Source: Choanephora cucurbitarum
Lineage: Eukaryota; Mucoromycota; Mucoromycetes; Mucorales; Choanephoraceae
Reading direction: 5' to 3'
Assembly: GCA_025331435.1 (NCBI GenBank)
Contig: JAIWNI010000001.1
Span: 558,001 to 622,000, forward strand
Length of the DNA: 64,000 nt
The notes under the pieces are model-generated. The model was not told the DNA's origin, searched no databases, and saw only the letters and a list, made by a program, of their open reading frames with translations. A program made the translations under genes and the position numbers. This document shows positions 14,554 through 24,657 of this stretch, one piece after another (the stretch's first letter is position 1; every line of letters starts with the position of its first letter).

Positions 14554-16834
14554 ATGGAACCCTCCATACCTAATCTAGCGAAAGAAGCATTTTCTAGCTT
14601 AAAGAATAGCTTCTTATTTCAAAAGAGAGGAGGTTATTATGCACATATGGACCAAGAGTCAGAAGAAGAGGAAGATTCACACAGTCTATTCTATTCTGTT
14701 CATCAAAACGATATCAGTCAAGGAGACAGCATACCACTTACCTTATCCAATGCCTATTCAGATAGAAGTCAACTCTTATTTGATCAAGAACAAGAGGATG
14801 GGCTGGTGAGGATTCTGTTATGGTGTCATATGAGTTAGAACTTATTCTTGTATGATTAGAAACCCTCAGCTATCTATCTCGATGAACCTATAGGACACAC
14901 AAGCACTTCCTTATCAGATTCATTATTACCTACATCAGCCACTGTAAATAATAGTCTTTCTTGATAGACACTTTGTATTCATCTTACTCTTTTTAGATTC
15001 CAGTTGGTATCACTCCTATCGATAAGAAATACAAGGATCCTATCTTTGCTGTACTCTATATTCTCTGTTTCAGTATCTTCTTTATCTCAGGCATTATTCT
15101 GTCATTGACCACACATGTAAGTAGTGTGTATTGTGAGATGTTATCATGTTGACACAGATGATCAGAGTCATGCGATAGAAGAGTATATCAAAGGATCTAC
15201 TTTCAAGACAATAAAGGATAGTGCAGGTAAAGAATGAAAAAAAATAGATTTGTATTTAGGGGGAAACTTATTCGCCATAAGGTATCCTGACTATCATTAT
15301 CGCCACTACCTTCATCATGGGTTCACTCTGGCTCTTTATTTTGCGTACATTCACAAAAGTAAGGTGATAAACATAAAGAGAGAGAGCGTTTACTAAGTAT
15401 CTTAGTTATTTGTATGGGGTACGGTTGTCTGTATGCCTATTGCTCTTACTGTTGTATTTATCTGGACCTTGGTGGAGTCATTGGATAGTTATTTTGTCTA
15501 TTCTGATCAAGGACAGACAACTGTTAGAGATACAGGGTAACATAGTGTGTGTGTGTGTGTGATAAGAGAGTGAAAACTGATATGACTTTAGCTTAACTGT
15601 GGTTTCCTTTATACCTTTCTTACTCAATGTGATCTATATGAAGCTTGTGTTTGATCATCGACATCGTATCACCAAGACAGTATCTGTCATTGAGGTAAAG
15701 TAGAGGATGACTTTAGGCATATGATTTAACCCACATCTTGCTTAGCTGGCATGTGATGTAGCAAGATATAATCCTGGTATCATCTTTGTCTCTATGGTCT
15801 TGTTGGTCATCTTCATTCTCTTTTCTATCCTCTGGCTTGTGTTCTTTAATCGATTATGGTTAGTGGGTCATCTTGATCAAGAGGTGACAGGTAAAGTAAA
15901 AAAAGTAAAATAGATAGTTTTCTATAACTTTACCTATTTAGGCACTACTTGGGTCATCCATCAGTATGTCTATTCATTAGCTGCCTTTTATGTATTCATG
16001 TATATCTGGACAGCAAAACTATTGATCTATATGGAGCGATTCTGTCTATCTGCCATGACAGCACAATGGTATTTTCATCGCAATGAACCTTCTGCCAATC
16101 CATGGATAGCTTCTCTTGTTCAAGCCTCTTCTACCTCTCTAGGAACACTTGCTCTAGGCAGCCTTATGTTGGCTATCATTCAATGTTTACAATGGATTGC
16201 CAAGAGTATAAGAAAGGTGATTAAGATTGGATATTATATAAAAAATAGGGACTGATCCAATCCATAGTATGCTAAATCAGCAAGACCATTGGCTACTGTC
16301 TTTTCATTTATTCTGAGTTACATAGATGCTATCATCAGTACATTCAGTAACTATACCATCAGTCTGGCTGGTATCACAGGCGAGAATTTCTTTTCTGCAG
16401 CCAATTCAGCTACCAAGATCTTTAGGCGTAATCTATTGACAGTATTTGGAGGTAAAAAGATAGATTTTTAGCATTGGATTTAGGGCTGATGTTATGATGA
16501 TTAGATCTATTGACTCAAATGATACTCTCTATTGGTGCCAGTGTGATTGCCTTATCTTCTGGATTAGGTGCTTATGTCTATGCTACACATCAACTACATT
16601 CTCCTCATGGATTTATCATGGGATTGTTAGGCACTTTGATGCCATGGTATCTATCTCAATTCTTTTCTTATACCATGACAAGCATGTAAGTAGATACAGA
16701 ATTAGCTTAATGAAGACTCATGTGTTGTTGTTAGTATTGATGCTAGTTTCTTGTGTTATGCTATCGATCTGGACACAGGCACAGTTCATTTCTCTGCAGC
16801 CCATGCAGCCTTTTCGGGATTTGAGACCATTTAA
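14554..16834 (+). CDS. Choline-transporter-like protein (CTL/Pns1 family)
   Basis: A multispanning membrane protein of the CTL/SLC44-Pns1 family, whose animal members move choline and related substrates; the fungal substrate is unsettled. Twelve exons: 14554-14805, 14860-14943, 14997-15116, 15169-15226, 15282-15358, 15406-15536, 15592-15694, 15746-15890, 15942-16216, 16268-16451, 16505-16685 and 16735-16834, giving 569 aa. An acidic cytosolic N-terminus of about 110 residues comes before roughly ten hydrophobic segments. The family landmarks are DPIFAVLYILCF at the first segment, a long loop, and the C-terminal region with TVHFSAAHA just before the end. The borders of exon 4 are the least certain. 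The bZIP gene starts 82 bases downstream. Confidence 0.85.
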
Positions 16835-16916
16835 AGAGAGCAGTCCCTGTGAATAAATTTAAATGAGCCTAATTTTTTTTCTTCTTTTTTCTTTTTTGCT
16901 TGACTATTCTTCAACG

Positions 16917-17495
16917 ATGTCATACATTGCATCTCTCAATCTGCTCAACACAGATTCACCTTCTTCAGATAATGAACAAGTCTTTCAAGACGATTTAGCA
17001 CTCTGGGCTAATGCTCAATTCAACTTTGATACTTCACCTGGTTCAGCAATCCATGAAGAACACAACAATGAAGCTATCTTTGATACATTGACCAAATTAA
17101 CTCAGCTTGGTAAGTTGTCAACCCTCCTAAAACAGTACTTCACTCTCATCTATTTGTTTGCAGTTCAACCGAATCACTTGCCTCGTATTGCTCCTGCACC
17201 AGGCCCTATGAGTGGTATTCAGTTATTGGAACAACAAGGCAAGAAACGTGCTCTAGAGGAAGACATGACCCCAGACGATGATAAAAGACGACGCAATACA
17301 GCTGCCTCTGCTCGATTCCGTATGAAGAAGAAATTAAGAGAACAGGCACTGGAGAAGACATCAAAAGAATTGGCTGATAATGTAGAGAAGTTAGAAGAGA
17401 GAGTGAAAGAACTGGAGATGGAAGCCAAATGGCTCCGTGCACTCGTACTTGAAAAAGACCCTCACTTGTTAAATGAAGATAAGACGGAGTCTTAA
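16917..17495 (+). CDS. bZIP transcription factor of the CYS3/MET28 type
   Basis: Two exons, 16917-17109 and 17164-17495, give 174 aa. The C-terminal half holds a basic region, RRRNTAASARFRMKKKLREQ, followed directly by a leucine zipper with heptads LADNVEKLEERVKELEMEAKWL. This basic region is close to that of Neurospora CYS3 and the yeast Met28/Met4 group, which switch on sulfur assimilation genes, so a sulfur or amino-acid regulatory role is the best guess. The N-terminal half is acidic, with FQDDLALWANAQFNFDT a plausible activation segment. A CACGTGAC box, the classic Cbf1/Met site, lies 176 bases beyond the stop codon. Confidence 0.88.
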   Translation: MSYIASLNLLNTDSPSSDNEQVFQDDLALWANAQFNFDTSPGSAIHEEHNNEAIFDTLTKLTQLGKLSTLLKQYFTLIYLFAVQPNHLPRIAPAPGPMSGIQLLEQQGKKRALEEDMTPDDDKRRRNTAASARFRMKKKLREQALEKTSKELADNVEKLEERVKELEMEAKWLRALVLEKDPHLLNEDKTES

Positions 17496-18208
17496 ATTGC
17501 ATAAAGATCTACCCTAGATGATTATTTATTAAAGAAGTATTTCTTTTTTTTTTATCTTTACGCAATGATGAGATGACATGATTGGTTATGGTATTCAGAT
17601 GTCTACCCTACAACCAATGAGATTAGATTGAGTTTAGACTCAGTGATATAAGATCCAACATTGTTCTTCTCACGTGACATAACACGCATATCAAGCAGAT
17701 AATGTTGTGTTAGCCTATTTAACTAATACCATTCCAACAGTGAGGAATGACTTTAGTGTACTCTTGCTTTATTCTATCTATCAATGGATTCCAAGTAAAG
17801 GAGACGGATAACTATTATGCAAGAATACGACAACATATGGTTCTCAAGCAGACTTGGATCACATCAAGAAATGAGTGCCTAGGATTATGCCATACTGAGC
17901 AACCATGACCTTTAATAAACCGTGTTTGTGTTGGCCACTCTAAAGCCATTCCTTTATGTTGTCTTTCTAGAGAAGTTAGATAAATAAAAGTTCTGATGGA
18001 TTGATCAGATTTGACTCAGGAGGGGACATCCATTTATTGATTGAGCCATTACTGTATAACACACACTCCCCCTTTTTACTTTATCAAGAGAATAGACGCG
18101 TAAAGAAGAAATATAGGGCTTTTTTATTGAACACTCTTTTTTAAGAGAGGTATATATGAATTGAGGGGGATTTTGTACATTTCAAGAGAGTGAGAGATAA
18201 TTAATTGC
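17496..18208. other. Convergent intergenic spacer with an E-box
   Basis: The 3' flanks of the bZIP gene and the C2 gene. The only distinct site is the palindromic CACGTG at 17671. No coding sequence is seen. Confidence 0.45.
17670..17680. promoter_or_regulatory. CACGTGACAT E-box-type motif
   Basis: The sequence tCACGTGACAT is a perfect palindromic E-box with the TCACGTGAC extension favoured by Cbf1/Met-type and other bHLH factors. Its position between two convergent 3' ends argues against a normal promoter role. The same ten bases recur at 51331 upstream of the CCC1-like gene. Confidence 0.35.
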
Positions 18209-18610
18209 TTATTGGGGAACGAATTCAGCAGAGACGTGAACTTCACCATGGCTACTGAGACCCAACATGGCAGGAAGCTTAACCCAGGTATCGATCAATT
18301 CACCCTTGAAGGCAGGAGCAACATCGAGCTTAGCTTCACCAATCTTGTCATGACCAGCAAGATCCTTATCGAGGACCTTCAAGTAAAGCTTGTGCTTGGA
18401 AGAACCTTCTTCGATATTGAAAGTGAAGGTTTGGTTCCAGACAGGGTTTTCGGTGTTCTTGACTTCATCAGAACGTTGCTTGTAGTCTTCATCAAGCCAG
18501 AGTTCAACATAAGGGTCATTGTGACCACCAAGATCTTCCTTGTGAAGGTTACGAGCTTCAATTACGTTAACAGTAAGGAGACCACGAGGAGCAGAGTGAG
18601 AGGACAACAT
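18209..18610 (-). CDS. Stand-alone C2-domain protein
   Basis: A single exon of 133 aa that is almost entirely one C2 domain, a calcium- and phospholipid-binding beta sandwich. It begins GLLTVNVIEARNLHKEDLGG, then NDPYVELWLDEDYKQRS, NTENPVWNQTFTFNI, LYLKVLDKDLAGHDKIGEAKL and a final VHVSAEFVP strand. Calcium-binding aspartates are kept in the first loop (HNDPYV) and the last loop (DKDLAGHDKIG). Such tiny C2 proteins in fungi and plants are thought to bind membranes when calcium rises. There is no signal peptide, so it is cytosolic. A tatatatata stretch at about 18658-18667, some 50 bases upstream of the start, could be its TATA element. Confidence 0.92.
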   Translation of the reverse strand: MLSSHSAPRGLLTVNVIEARNLHKEDLGGHNDPYVELWLDEDYKQRSDEVKNTENPVWNQTFTFNIEEGSSKHKLYLKVLDKDLAGHDKIGEAKLDVAPAFKGELIDTWVKLPAMLGLSSHGEVHVSAEFVPQ

Positions 18611-19973
18611 AGTTTAAAAGAGATAATAAAGAAAAAGAAGAGATTGGCGATTTATTCCATATATATATACAGTTTTTTTCTTTTGTAGCACCCTCTTGTT
18701 TGAATGACGTTGCTCTAGAAAGATCTGTCTATCACTTTTGATAAAGATGAATGACATCACAATTGCCTATAGGGCGGACTACTGACAGAAAAAGGAATGT
18801 TTTCTTAAGGGAAATTGTCCTACACTACTTCCATGGTGCCAAGAGTTGTCTCTTCCTTGTGAATTCATGCCGAAATTACAGCGTGAGAAAAAAATACAAG
18901 TAAAATTTAACATGCAACATCTTTGATAGATTTAAAACCCATATAAGGGGGGGAAATGTATCAGTTTAGAAATGATAGATTTATTTAAAGCGTGAGTGTG
19001 TGTATATGTGTATATGTGTGTATGAGTGTATGAGTGTATGAGTGTATGAGTGTATGAGTGTATGAATATATAAGTACATGTAAATATGTGTGTATGAGTG
19101 TATATGTGGGAGTGTATATGTGTATATATGTGTGTATGGGAAAGAGTGTATGAGTGTATGAGTGTATATCTATATATATATATGTGTGTGTGTATGTACG
19201 ATTGATTGTTTTTTTTAATTAAACATAAGAATAAGAGAGCATGCACTATACTAAAGCTAGTTAATGGATAGAATGTTTAAGAAGCTTATATTTTAATAAC
19301 AAGTTGTTACACAGATGAAGAAGAGGTATTTTTGATCGCTTTATTAGCCAATCAGAATAGAGCATACACCTCTTTATGGTTTCAAGAGACGCCTATCGAG
19401 TATCTCGATTAGTTCATATGGCATAAATTAGTCTATCTAACCCCACTAAAAATAAGTCATCTATGGATTGTTGTCAACAGAATAATAACATGCCTTTCAA
19501 TCTCCCCCCACTCAATCTATTTGAGGTTAAATGGATTACGGAATCGTGACAAGATTGAATGAACTTTTGCTGCATTAGACAGGATAGTTTGGTTAAAGAA
19601 CATGACGCGATAGAGGAATTATATCCTCTTCACTCTAAAAAATAAAAAAGAAAATGCGTCATTCCATTTAAGCTTTTTTTTTACGCGTCTTTGAGGGAAC
19701 GGAAGATTTTACCCCTTAGAAAAAATCTAGACAAATTATCGACTGAACGTGTTCTCAAGATGATTTAAGGAGTGACATATTAATAGGTCGGACATTCAAT
19801 TAAAATGACGCAAAGACACTACATATCAGCCAATCAAATGAACATACTCCTTTAATGATACGAATCTAACGTTCTGGAATCATTCTTTTATAAAGGACAG
19901 ATTGATTTTGTTTTTTCTTTTTATTTTTTTTTTAATTTATTTTTCTTGTAAATTGTATATATATGCTAATCCA
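18611..19973. other. Divergent promoter region with a minisatellite
   Basis: Upstream DNA shared by the C2 gene (minus) and the Ecl1-like gene (plus). It contains the GTATGAGT tandem repeat listed separately and an A/T-rich remainder. A TATAAAGG sequence at about 19889-19898 is a plausible TATA box for the Ecl1-like gene, roughly 80 bases before its start. Confidence 0.5.
18990..19195. repeat. GTATGAGT / GTATATGT minisatellite
   Basis: Imperfect tandem copies of an 8-base unit, gtatgagt, mixed with gtatatgt and ending in a TG/TA dinucleotide run. The longest clean block is around 19020-19065. A minus-strand frame through it is only a repeat artefact. Confidence 0.9.
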
Positions 19974-20351
19974 ATGATGTGCGATACAAACTGGTGCACC
20001 TTTTGCGATAATGCTATCAGCCCTTATTCGAATTCACTCTACTGCTCTGAAGATTGTCTGCGTCAAGATGCCCTTATGCACCATCCTATGCTCGGCTATG
20101 ATTACGCTGAACTAAAGGGATTTCCTCATCCTCAACCAGACAGTATGGCATTACCTCCATTAGTCAGAAGAAAACTCTCTATACCTAGTCTCATTCAAGA
20201 GTCACAGAGAAGCACATCACCTTCACTGTCATCTTCTCTATCATCCTGCAACTCACATCCATGCTATCCTAAACCAACAGAATACGCTTATTCTAAATCT
20301 CGCAAACTGTCTACAGCATCTTATATGGACCAATTAAATCAAGCATTCTAA
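19974..20351 (+). CDS. Ecl1-family (life-span regulatory factor) small protein
   Basis: A single exon giving 125 aa from the ATG at 19974 (a second ATG follows directly). The N-terminus carries a compact zinc-binding-type motif, CTFCDNAISPYSNSLYCSEDC, typical of the Ecl1/life-span regulatory factor family of fission yeast. The rest is Ser- and Pro-rich and disordered, with SLSSSLSSC and SRKLSTASYMDQLNQAF at the end. Family members are tiny nuclear or cytosolic proteins that extend chronological life span and respond to nutrient and stress signals. Upstream hydrophobic sequence in the same frame is T-rich 5' untranslated DNA, not a signal peptide. Confidence 0.8.
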   Translation: MMCDTNWCTFCDNAISPYSNSLYCSEDCLRQDALMHHPMLGYDYAELKGFPHPQPDSMALPPLVRRKLSIPSLIQESQRSTSPSLSSSLSSCNSHPCYPKPTEYAYSKSRKLSTASYMDQLNQAF

Positions 20352-21290
20352 TTTATTTTACACACTATATAAAGTTGCATTTATACATATCCCACTATCT
20401 TTTGTACATACCTCATCTAATGCATTTTATACAAAAAAAAATTATTATTATTATTATTCAATAAAAAATCATCCAATCATATCATTGCATCTAATCACAC
20501 TATTACTGCTTGAAAACAATACCATCCATGTTTATCGATCTAAATCGATCGGTTTAGAATGATAAGCCTACGAATATGAACCTAAATTAGCTTACAGAAG
20601 ACATCATTTTGACCAAGAGAGAGAGAGAGAGATCTAAAAGGTAATACTAGGCTCTGTTTGAGCATAGACTTTTCTTCACCTTGTACGGATTAGGGATATT
20701 CCATTCTGGGATGCCATAATAGAGACGGAATACGATTTGTCCGTCTCTCTATATTTGTATTGGTGTCATTGAGATAGTGTCATTACCTTCTTATTGAATC
20801 ATATCCTCTCTTACTCAACTGATTCCCCCCAATAGTAGTCCTCTTTCTTTATAAGGCAAGTACAAAATATCCTTATTCGAGGCCCTTTTATCATCTCGTC
20901 ACAAGTAGTGATACTCAATTGGCCATCCCCTGAGATTGAATATCGCTTTAAGCACTAAAACGTCATTTGGTTTAAGAAGAGTCTTACACAGAGTGAGTTC
21001 TGTGAGATGACAACAAGTGTCTCTTTTATGGCTGTCAATGAAAAGAGAGTTAGTTGAGGCACACAAGATGTTAACATTCCAAATCATGATGGAAGCAATG
21101 ATTTCCTTTATTTTCATTCTAAACCCTAGCTACGCTTGAATGCATCATCCAGTTAGACACTATTCATTTCTCTCCATACAAGTCATTTCTAGGGCTTTAC
21201 TGTTGAACCTGATCATATTTACTTTACTTTTGTTGCCAAGCTGGTATAGACACTGAAAAACGTTTTGCCATTTTTATTAACACACTTCCG
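20352..21290. other. Intergenic, left flank of the transposon island
   Basis: No gene is recognised. A TTA/ATT microsatellite lies near 20440-20460, a GATCGAT palindromic patch near 20535-20555, and a short open minus-strand frame at 20899-21117 of unknown origin. Confidence 0.4.
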
Positions 21291-22660
21291 TTCACCCTCA
21301 CAAAATCTCCGAAGACATACAAGAAAAGCTGGACAGACGTTGTAAGCGAGACACATCCTTACTCAAACTGCATGTCCCACCAACTACTTTCTCTTCTGTT
21401 GAGCCTGGGTAGCTCTTAAATAGCACAGCACGAAATGGCCATCTCTTTGTTGACGCTATCAACACCGATATAACTAAAATTGTCCGTGAGCTTCAATTAT
21501 GGTAAGAAAATCTGTTGTAGTGGGGTGGTTCATTCAGACATGGAGCTCAATTTGGGAAAATCTTGGGACATGTCATTGATAGTGGTTTGGTCGATAGTAC
21601 TGCAGGGTTATGTTTCATGACAACGGTTATGTTGTGCTTAAGTCTTCCAAATTGTACTATCCAATCAATTCTCTTGCTAAGGATGACAACGCCTTGTTTT
21701 GATCGCATCCAGATAAAGGGCCACGTAAGCTTCGATGCCATGACTGCTATGCGTCTACTCATACCTTAGCTGACTGCTCTTTTTGAGATGTAAAGCAATC
21801 GTTTGTTTTAGAGGCAGGTTGTATCTTTAAAGCTTACACTCGAAAGAACAACGGCACAGGAAAGAAGTGCAGAACTGCTGTCACTCAAATTGTAGCGTCT
21901 CCTCTTCCTCTGGTCTTCATCCCCCTCTTAATGATAAGTCTAGCATCGATGCTGCTGAGACTTCTCTTAATGTAGAGCCTTCATTAACTATTCCCTCGCC
22001 TCTCTTTCTCTCTCTCACACACAAAGAAAAGATCCATCATTTTATTCCATCTTTCTGCCTCTCTCCTTTGGGACTTCTTGCCGTTCGCAACGCATTCAGG
22101 AGTGTCAAGCCTTCATGTTGTTTCTGTGCCAATTTCTGTTCTGCTTGAGAGTATTCTTTCAATCATCTCGGCTTTTGTCCAGAAAACTCCCTAAAATCAG
22201 CTTCTTTACCATGTACCTTCCTCAATCGCGGGCTGGTCTTGGTTTGATTCATCCGCATTGACAACAGAGTGCTCTCCAACTAAGATGACTTGTTTATCTC
22301 ATGTCTGACCTCAGCGTGGATTTAGGTTTTTCTTCCTTCTCTAATGACCTTCCTTGCTTACCCGCAAACGGGTCTGTACGCTTTGCTTAACACCTACTGC
22401 CTTTCTACTCGACACTTCCTCTGTCGCAGGCTTGTCGCACAGTCTGGTTTCGCGTTCTTCACAAAAATATTCCTGTTCGCCAAACCATGCACAATTGGTT
22501 ACCATCTTCCTAACCTCTACTATTTTCAGTACGCTTTTTTCTTTTGTCTCTTATTCACCAGTCTACGCAGGAATTCTTTATACAGAAGGACATCACCTGC
22601 TACCATTTTTCAAAGTAACTGGTCTACTTCAAGCCCTCTTTCTATTTTTTTTTTCATTTA
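21290..22660 (+). mobile_element. Decayed non-LTR (LINE) retrotransposon
   Basis: Remains of a LINE in several frames with stops. Near 21600-21780 a gag-like stretch ends in a zinc knuckle of the C-x2-C-x4-H-x4-C type (CHDCYASTHTLADC at 21736-21777). Near 22205-22290 the sequence reads like the thumb and tail of a LINE reverse transcriptase, with SRAGLGLIHPH and QQSALQLR, interrupted by two TGA codons where the family normally has Trp. A last conserved block, FRVLHKNIPVRQTMHNW, lies near 22450-22500. The catalytic centre of the reverse transcriptase is missing, so the copy is both deleted and mutated. Confidence 0.7.
21736..21777 (+). other. CCHC zinc knuckle relic
   Basis: The frame reads CHDCYASTHTLADC, an exact C-x2-C-x4-H-x4-C spacing, as in gag-like ORF1 proteins of LINEs. 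It supports the retrotransposon assignment of the surrounding DNA. Confidence 0.75.
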
Positions 22661-23313
22661 CATTGCATATAGTTTTATGACTTTCATGAAATATCTACTC
22701 TAAAGACTGCTCAGTTGATTGAAATCAGTCACATACAAGCGCATAGTCAAAGATGTCGTGTCATTGAGTCCTCCCTAATAGATTGTACCTTAGAACACCT
22801 ATGAAAAAAAAAGGCCTTTTTAATACTTAATCATAAGGACATTATTTGTAAAGAGGTGTTTAAGGTACTCAAATGCTATCAGAATGTAATCTTCTTCTAT
22901 GTTAGATGGTCTACTTTAATGTCAAAGAGTTATAAATAAAGTCAATAGCTAATAGGATCACCATTTGCATCGATATCTGCTGGGGCATCTATCATACATG
23001 CTTTCAATCAAATGATCTGTCACATCATGACTGAGTTGACTCCATTGATTCAACAGCTCATCTCTCAATCTTTTGGTATTATTGATACCAGATCAATCCT
23101 CTTTTCCAGAGCCTATCACAAGTACTCAATGGGGTTTTAAATCCGGATTTTGAGTAGGCTAAAAATCAAACCCCCCCCTTTCATCAAATGATGATCCTTC
23201 CAGTTACATGCCCAAGCTCCAGTATGACAAGTTAGCCCCATGGTCTCAAGAGACAAAGCGCTTATTATGCTTGGAATGCAATTCTGTGAGCTAGGGCTGA
23301 TACAATCATTTCC

Positions 23314-23365
23314 CCGATTTAGGAAACAGTACTGAAGGGAACCGGAGCATCATTCCCTAAATCGG
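23314..23365. repeat. 10-base inverted repeat inside the Tc1 relic
   Basis: Arms CCGATTTAGG at 23314-23323 and CCTAAATCGG at 23356-23365 are perfect reverse complements with a 32-base loop. It lies between the second and third transposase fragments and may be a small insertion. Confidence 0.6.
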
Positions 23366-23895
23366 TAGGGATGTTTGTAACACCTCAATGTCTATAGTGC
23401 TATCAACAGCAACAAAAGAATCAACACTACCTTTCCAAACTATCATTTCTCCCTTACCAAACTTTGTAGTAGGTGTCGTGAGTTCTTCCTTGTATCGCTC
23501 ACTTATACAACGAAAAACTCTGGTAACATGATCAGCTCCCTGAACTGAATAGCTGGATTCATTAGACTTGATGCCCCCCAGCCCATTGATTTGGCGTCCA
23601 ATACAGCTGCTCCTTTGCCGATTTCCCTTGTGAATATTTGTCAGAGCTGGCATGCGTGATACGGTGTGAACCTGAGTTTACGAAGACAAGACATAACGGT
23701 GTCTCTACATACATTGATGTTGCTACGTCTTAATCTCTCTTTCTCTCAAGCTTGCTAAACGCTTAGAAATGAATTACGAACTACAACATGTTCAAACTGT
23801 CTTAAACCTCTAGAGTTTATCTGTTTGCGTTTGCCATTAGACTTGCGAGAGAGAGGGGGGTTTGTTTCTTCAATAGTCTTCACAATATCTCTTAT

Positions 23896-23898
<3 letters not shown>

Positions 23899-23940
<42 letters not shown>
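23899..23940. repeat. (CT)n microsatellite
   Basis: About 21 uninterrupted CT units. It sits inside the decayed transposase, where it would read as an Arg-Glu repeat on the minus strand. Confidence 0.95.
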
Positions 23941-23941
<1 letters not shown>

Positions 23942-23985
23942 ATCCCAATGGTATTGTATCTTTCCTTCGTCAATCAATATACACC

Positions 23986-24488
23986 TCCAATGCATCTTGT
24001 CGCTGATTTTAGTGTAGATACCACGCTTGTACTTGTTTTCTGTGTTATTCGTATTGTCAAATGTTTATGTTTGTAAGAGAAGTAAAAGGTTTATTTCATC
24101 ATGAGAACGATGTATAATTTAAAGTACTAGCGAGGCAATTTTCGAGGTCCGTGTAATTACATTGATTCCAACTAAAAGAAGTGTCTCTTGCTCCCTCCCC
24201 CCTACTCTAATGTGATTCGCATCAACCTTTAGCTAAGCTTCCCTCCAGCGACCTTTGATGTTGGCCTGTACATCCTTCGGGCCAAATTTTCTTTCTTTTA
24301 GGCTTGTTGAACGTTACATAATGCGTCTGTTGGACTCTTCATATTCTTTTGTCATCCTCTCTCTCTCTCTTTTTGTAATGAAAACATCTTTAAATAATTT
24401 TATTTCAAGCTTGGGTAGCACCAATAGCTTTGTTCTTGCAATTTCATTTGCTGATTGATACATGTTTCTTTTTCGAATAATGGACATA
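23986..24488. other. Spacer between the Tc1 relic and the intact Tc1 element
   Basis: No gene. T-rich DNA with CT runs near 24360; possibly more decayed element sequence but nothing identifiable. Confidence 0.35.
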
Positions 24489-24515
24489 CAGTCTCCCCGA
24501 ATTGAAATCCGGACG
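24489..24515 (+). repeat. Left terminal inverted repeat of the Tc1 element
   Basis: 27 bases starting CAGTCTCCCCGAATTG and ending CCGGACG, preceded by TA. It differs from the right end only at the sixth base (T against C). Confidence 0.95.
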
Positions 24516-24657
24516 AATTATTTTTTTGAAACTCAGTAATAAAGATGTTCATGTTGATGGCCTCAGGGATGTGCCTAAACGATGCTCAAAGACGCTGCAA
24601 CTTTTACAAATGACAGTTTGAAATACTAATTTTATTGTTATAATTTTAAAATTAAAT

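Larger units (their letters stand above)
22960..23985 (-). pseudogene. Decayed Tc1/mariner transposase
   Basis: Read right to left, the fragments follow the intact transposase next door. At about 23955-23775 the first stretch (RDIVKTIEETNPPLSRK, then RGLRQFEHVV) matches its helix-turn-helix region; at 23560-23360 the second (SNESSYSVQGAD, then TPTTKFGKGEMIV) matches its SDES core; at 23280-23060 the third (TCHTG, NWKDHHLMKG, NPDLKP) matches its last catalytic block. Stops, frameshifts and a (CT)n tract within the N-terminal region make it inactive. The aspartate before TCHTG is lost. No terminal repeats could be found. Confidence 0.8.

Noticed and set aside
18212..18688. A 158-codon plus-strand frame opposite the C2 gene
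   Set aside because: A shadow of the well-supported C2-domain gene on the minus strand.
18932..19246. His/Tyr/Ser/Thr-rich frame through the minisatellite
   Set aside because: Purely the translation of the GTATGAGT repeat.
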